The notes under the pieces: generated by a model
Told to the model about the DNA's origin: nothing
Databases searched by the model: none
Seen by the model: only the letters and a program-made list of their open reading frames with translations
DNA from: Chloroflexota bacterium
Lineage (GTDB): Bacteria; Chloroflexota; UBA6077
Reading direction: 5' to 3'
Length of the DNA stretch: 7,141 nucleotides
NCBI GenBank assembly: GCA_021806765.1
Contig: JAJZQR010000276.1
Location: 1 to 7,141, forward strand
Program-made: the position numbers and the translations under genes
Part shown: piece by piece, positions 5,886-7,141 of the stretch
Layout of the letters: the number at the start of each line of letters is the position of its first letter
How positions within the stretch are numbered: position 1 is the first letter of the stretch

Positions 5886-6731
5886 TCAGGCTCCGACTCC
5901 GGCCTTGCGGCTCTCGGCCCTCTTCAGCAACTCCGCCGCGGCCTCCTCCACCGACATGGCAGGCTGGCGGAAGCCCAGCTCCATGCTGAGCCGGCTGATC
6001 TGAGGCGGGGTCAGGAAGGTCTTACGTAACTCCTCGGTTTCTTTGAACACCTCCGCGGGGGTCCCATCCAGGATCACCTTACCACCCCGAACCACGATGG
6101 CTCGCCGAGTGGACTCCGCCAGCAACTCCATGTCGTGGGTGATCAGGATGATGGTGTGGCCGGCATCATTCAACGCCTGCAGCACCTTGCGAAGCCGAAG
6201 CACCTGCTCCCTATCCTGTCCGCCGGTAGGTTCGTCCAGCATGAAGATCTCGGGCCGCATCGCCAGCACACCGGCGATGGCCAGCCGCTGCCGCTGCCCC
6301 CTGCTGAGCCGGAAGGGGTGGATGTCGATGACCTCTCTCAGGTTGAGGATGTCGATGGCCTCCTCGACGTTCCTCTCGACGGTGGCTTTATCCATCCCGA
6401 TGTTCTTTGGCCCGAAGGCGATCTCCTCTCGCACGCTACTGGCGAAGATCTGGTGGTCCGGGTTCTGGAAGACGTAGCCCACGTTGCGGGCAAGGCTGGA
6501 CACCTGGGCATTGCGGGTGTCCACGCCCTTAACCACCACGCTGCCCTCAGTCGGCTTGAGCAGGCCGTTGAAGTGCTTCACCATAGTCGTCTTGCCGGCA
6601 CCATTCTGGCCGATGACCCCGAGGAACTCCCCTTTCCGGATCTGCAGATCGATCCCGTTCAGCGCCTTTGCACCGTTGGGATAGGTATGGCCCAAACCTT
6701 GTACTTCGATGATCACGTCGTTGTTAGACAC
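5886..6731 (-). CDS. ecfA: Energy-coupling factor (ECF) transporter ATPase, second subunit
   Basis: This cytoplasmic ABC ATPase of 281 residues belongs to the EcfA/CbiO type, which pairs with another EcfA and binds the EcfT membrane protein to drive vitamin, metal or other micronutrient uptake. Motifs: Walker A GQNGAGKTT (41-49); Q-loop VFQNPDHQIF (87-96, the ECF-typical form); signature LSRGQRQR (142-149); Walker B IFMLDE (162-167); D-loop GGQD (170-173); switch His199 in ITHD. The C-terminal extension (about 230-270, TPPQISRL and VEEAAAEL) is the ECF-type dimerisation tail. The signature has Arg144 where LSGGQ has Gly, and the D-loop has Gln for the usual Leu. The GTG start overlaps the upstream ATPase stop by 8 nt, with AAGGAG about 15 nt upstream, so the two subunits are translationally coupled. 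The transported substrate cannot be told without the S component. Confidence 0.92.
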   Translation of the reverse strand: MSNNDVIIEVQGLGHTYPNGAKALNGIDLQIRKGEFLGVIGQNGAGKTTMVKHFNGLLKPTEGSVVVKGVDTRNAQVSSLARNVGYVFQNPDHQIFASSVREEIAFGPKNIGMDKATVERNVEEAIDILNLREVIDIHPFRLSRGQRQRLAIAGVLAMRPEIFMLDEPTGGQDREQVLRLRKVLQALNDAGHTIILITHDMELLAESTRRAIVVRGGKVILDGTPAEVFKETEELRKTFLTPPQISRLSMELGFRQPAMSVEEAAAELLKRAESRKAGVGA

Positions 6732-7141
6732 GGGAAAACAGTTCCACTCCTTCCTCCAGGGTCAAGGGGACCTTCGAGCCCAGGTCCAGCTGGTCTTCCA
6801 GTTGGAAGTACAGCTGGGTCACCTGGGGGAAACGTATCCGCTTGTCATCCTTGATCCTTCGGTAGAACTCCCGCGGCTCCGCCACAATCTCCAGGTGGCC
6901 ATCCCGCAACAGCACCATCTTGTCGGCCAGGGGCGCCAGATGCTCGGGGTCGTTCTCGACGATCACGATGGTCTTGCCCTGCTGCTTCAAACGCCTCAGC
7001 ACCTCGAACACCTCTTCGGTGCCCATGGGGTCCAACTCTCGGGTCGGTTCGTCCATCACCAGGATCTTCGACTCCATGGCCAGCACCGAGGCGATGGCGA
7101 CGCGCTGTTTCTGACCACCGGACAGCTCGTGCGACATCCGC
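6724..7141 (-). CDS. ecfA: ECF transporter ATPase, first subunit (partial, 5' end outside window)
   Basis: Only the C-terminal half or so (about 138 residues) is inside the window; the gene runs off the right edge. Visible are a canonical signature ELSGGQKQR (codons around 7110-7126), Walker B ILVMDE (near 7050), D-loop RELD, and the ECF-type C-terminal extension with PQVTQLYFQL and LTLEEGVELF. The switch region reads VENDPEH: codon 6952-6954 is AAC (Asn), where ABC ATPases normally have His (VEHD or VTHD). Walker A and the Q-loop lie beyond the edge, so the ATG at 7137 is an internal methionine and not the start. It overlaps the second ATPase gene by 8 nt and forms the heterodimeric ATPase module with it. 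Confidence 0.88.
   Translation of the reverse strand, partial: RMSHELSGGQKQRVAIASVLAMESKILVMDEPTRELDPMGTEEVFEVLRRLKQQGKTIVIVENDPEHLAPLADKMVLLRDGHLEIVAEPREFYRRIKDDKRIRFPQVTQLYFQLEDQLDLGSKVPLTLEEGVELFSRV

Overview
The window is GC-rich bacterial DNA with compact genes, strong Shine-Dalgarno sites, several GTG starts and palindromic or tandem repeats between genes. This fits an environmental genome such as a Chloroflexota (Dehalococcoidia-like) or clostridial lineage. That placement is low-confidence inference; the window has no rRNA or marker gene.

Left part (1-2149). A dispersed-type palindrome (36-68) lies next to the relic of a metallo-beta-lactamase-fold hydrolase (minus strand). The relic lacks its N-terminal metal-binding part and appears frameshifted near its C-terminus. 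A good sigma70-type promoter (750-778) and an AAGGAG site then serve an acyl-CoA dehydrogenase on the plus strand (828-2018). The 131-bp gap after it, between two convergent genes, holds a CACCAAGRCAC-type inverted repeat and an 11-bp inverted repeat.

Right part (2150-7141). Five genes read leftward on the minus strand, apparently as one transcription unit entering from beyond the right edge. In transcription order they are an ECF-type transporter ATPase (partial), a second ECF-type ATPase (8-nt overlap), a hydantoinase/dihydropyrimidinase-family cyclic amidohydrolase, an M20 N-carbamoyl-L-amino-acid hydrolase/allantoate amidohydrolase-type enzyme, and an unrecognised 284-residue protein starting 10 nt after the M20 gene.

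Working model: the amidohydrolase opens a cyclic ureide (hydantoin, dihydropyrimidine or similar) to an N-carbamoyl acid. The M20 enzyme removes the carbamoyl group, releasing an amino acid, CO2 and ammonia. The transporter may import the substrate or a related nutrient, though its S and T components are outside the window. The unknown protein is the most interesting candidate for a new component. The acyl-CoA dehydrogenase has its own promoter and need not belong to this pathway.

The two ATPases carry complementary departures from consensus (LSRGQ in one, an Asn at the switch-His position in the other). Together these predict one canonical and one degenerate ATP site. Every intergenic gap over 80 bp in the window, apart from the promoter region at 664-827, contains a different palindromic or tandem repeat.
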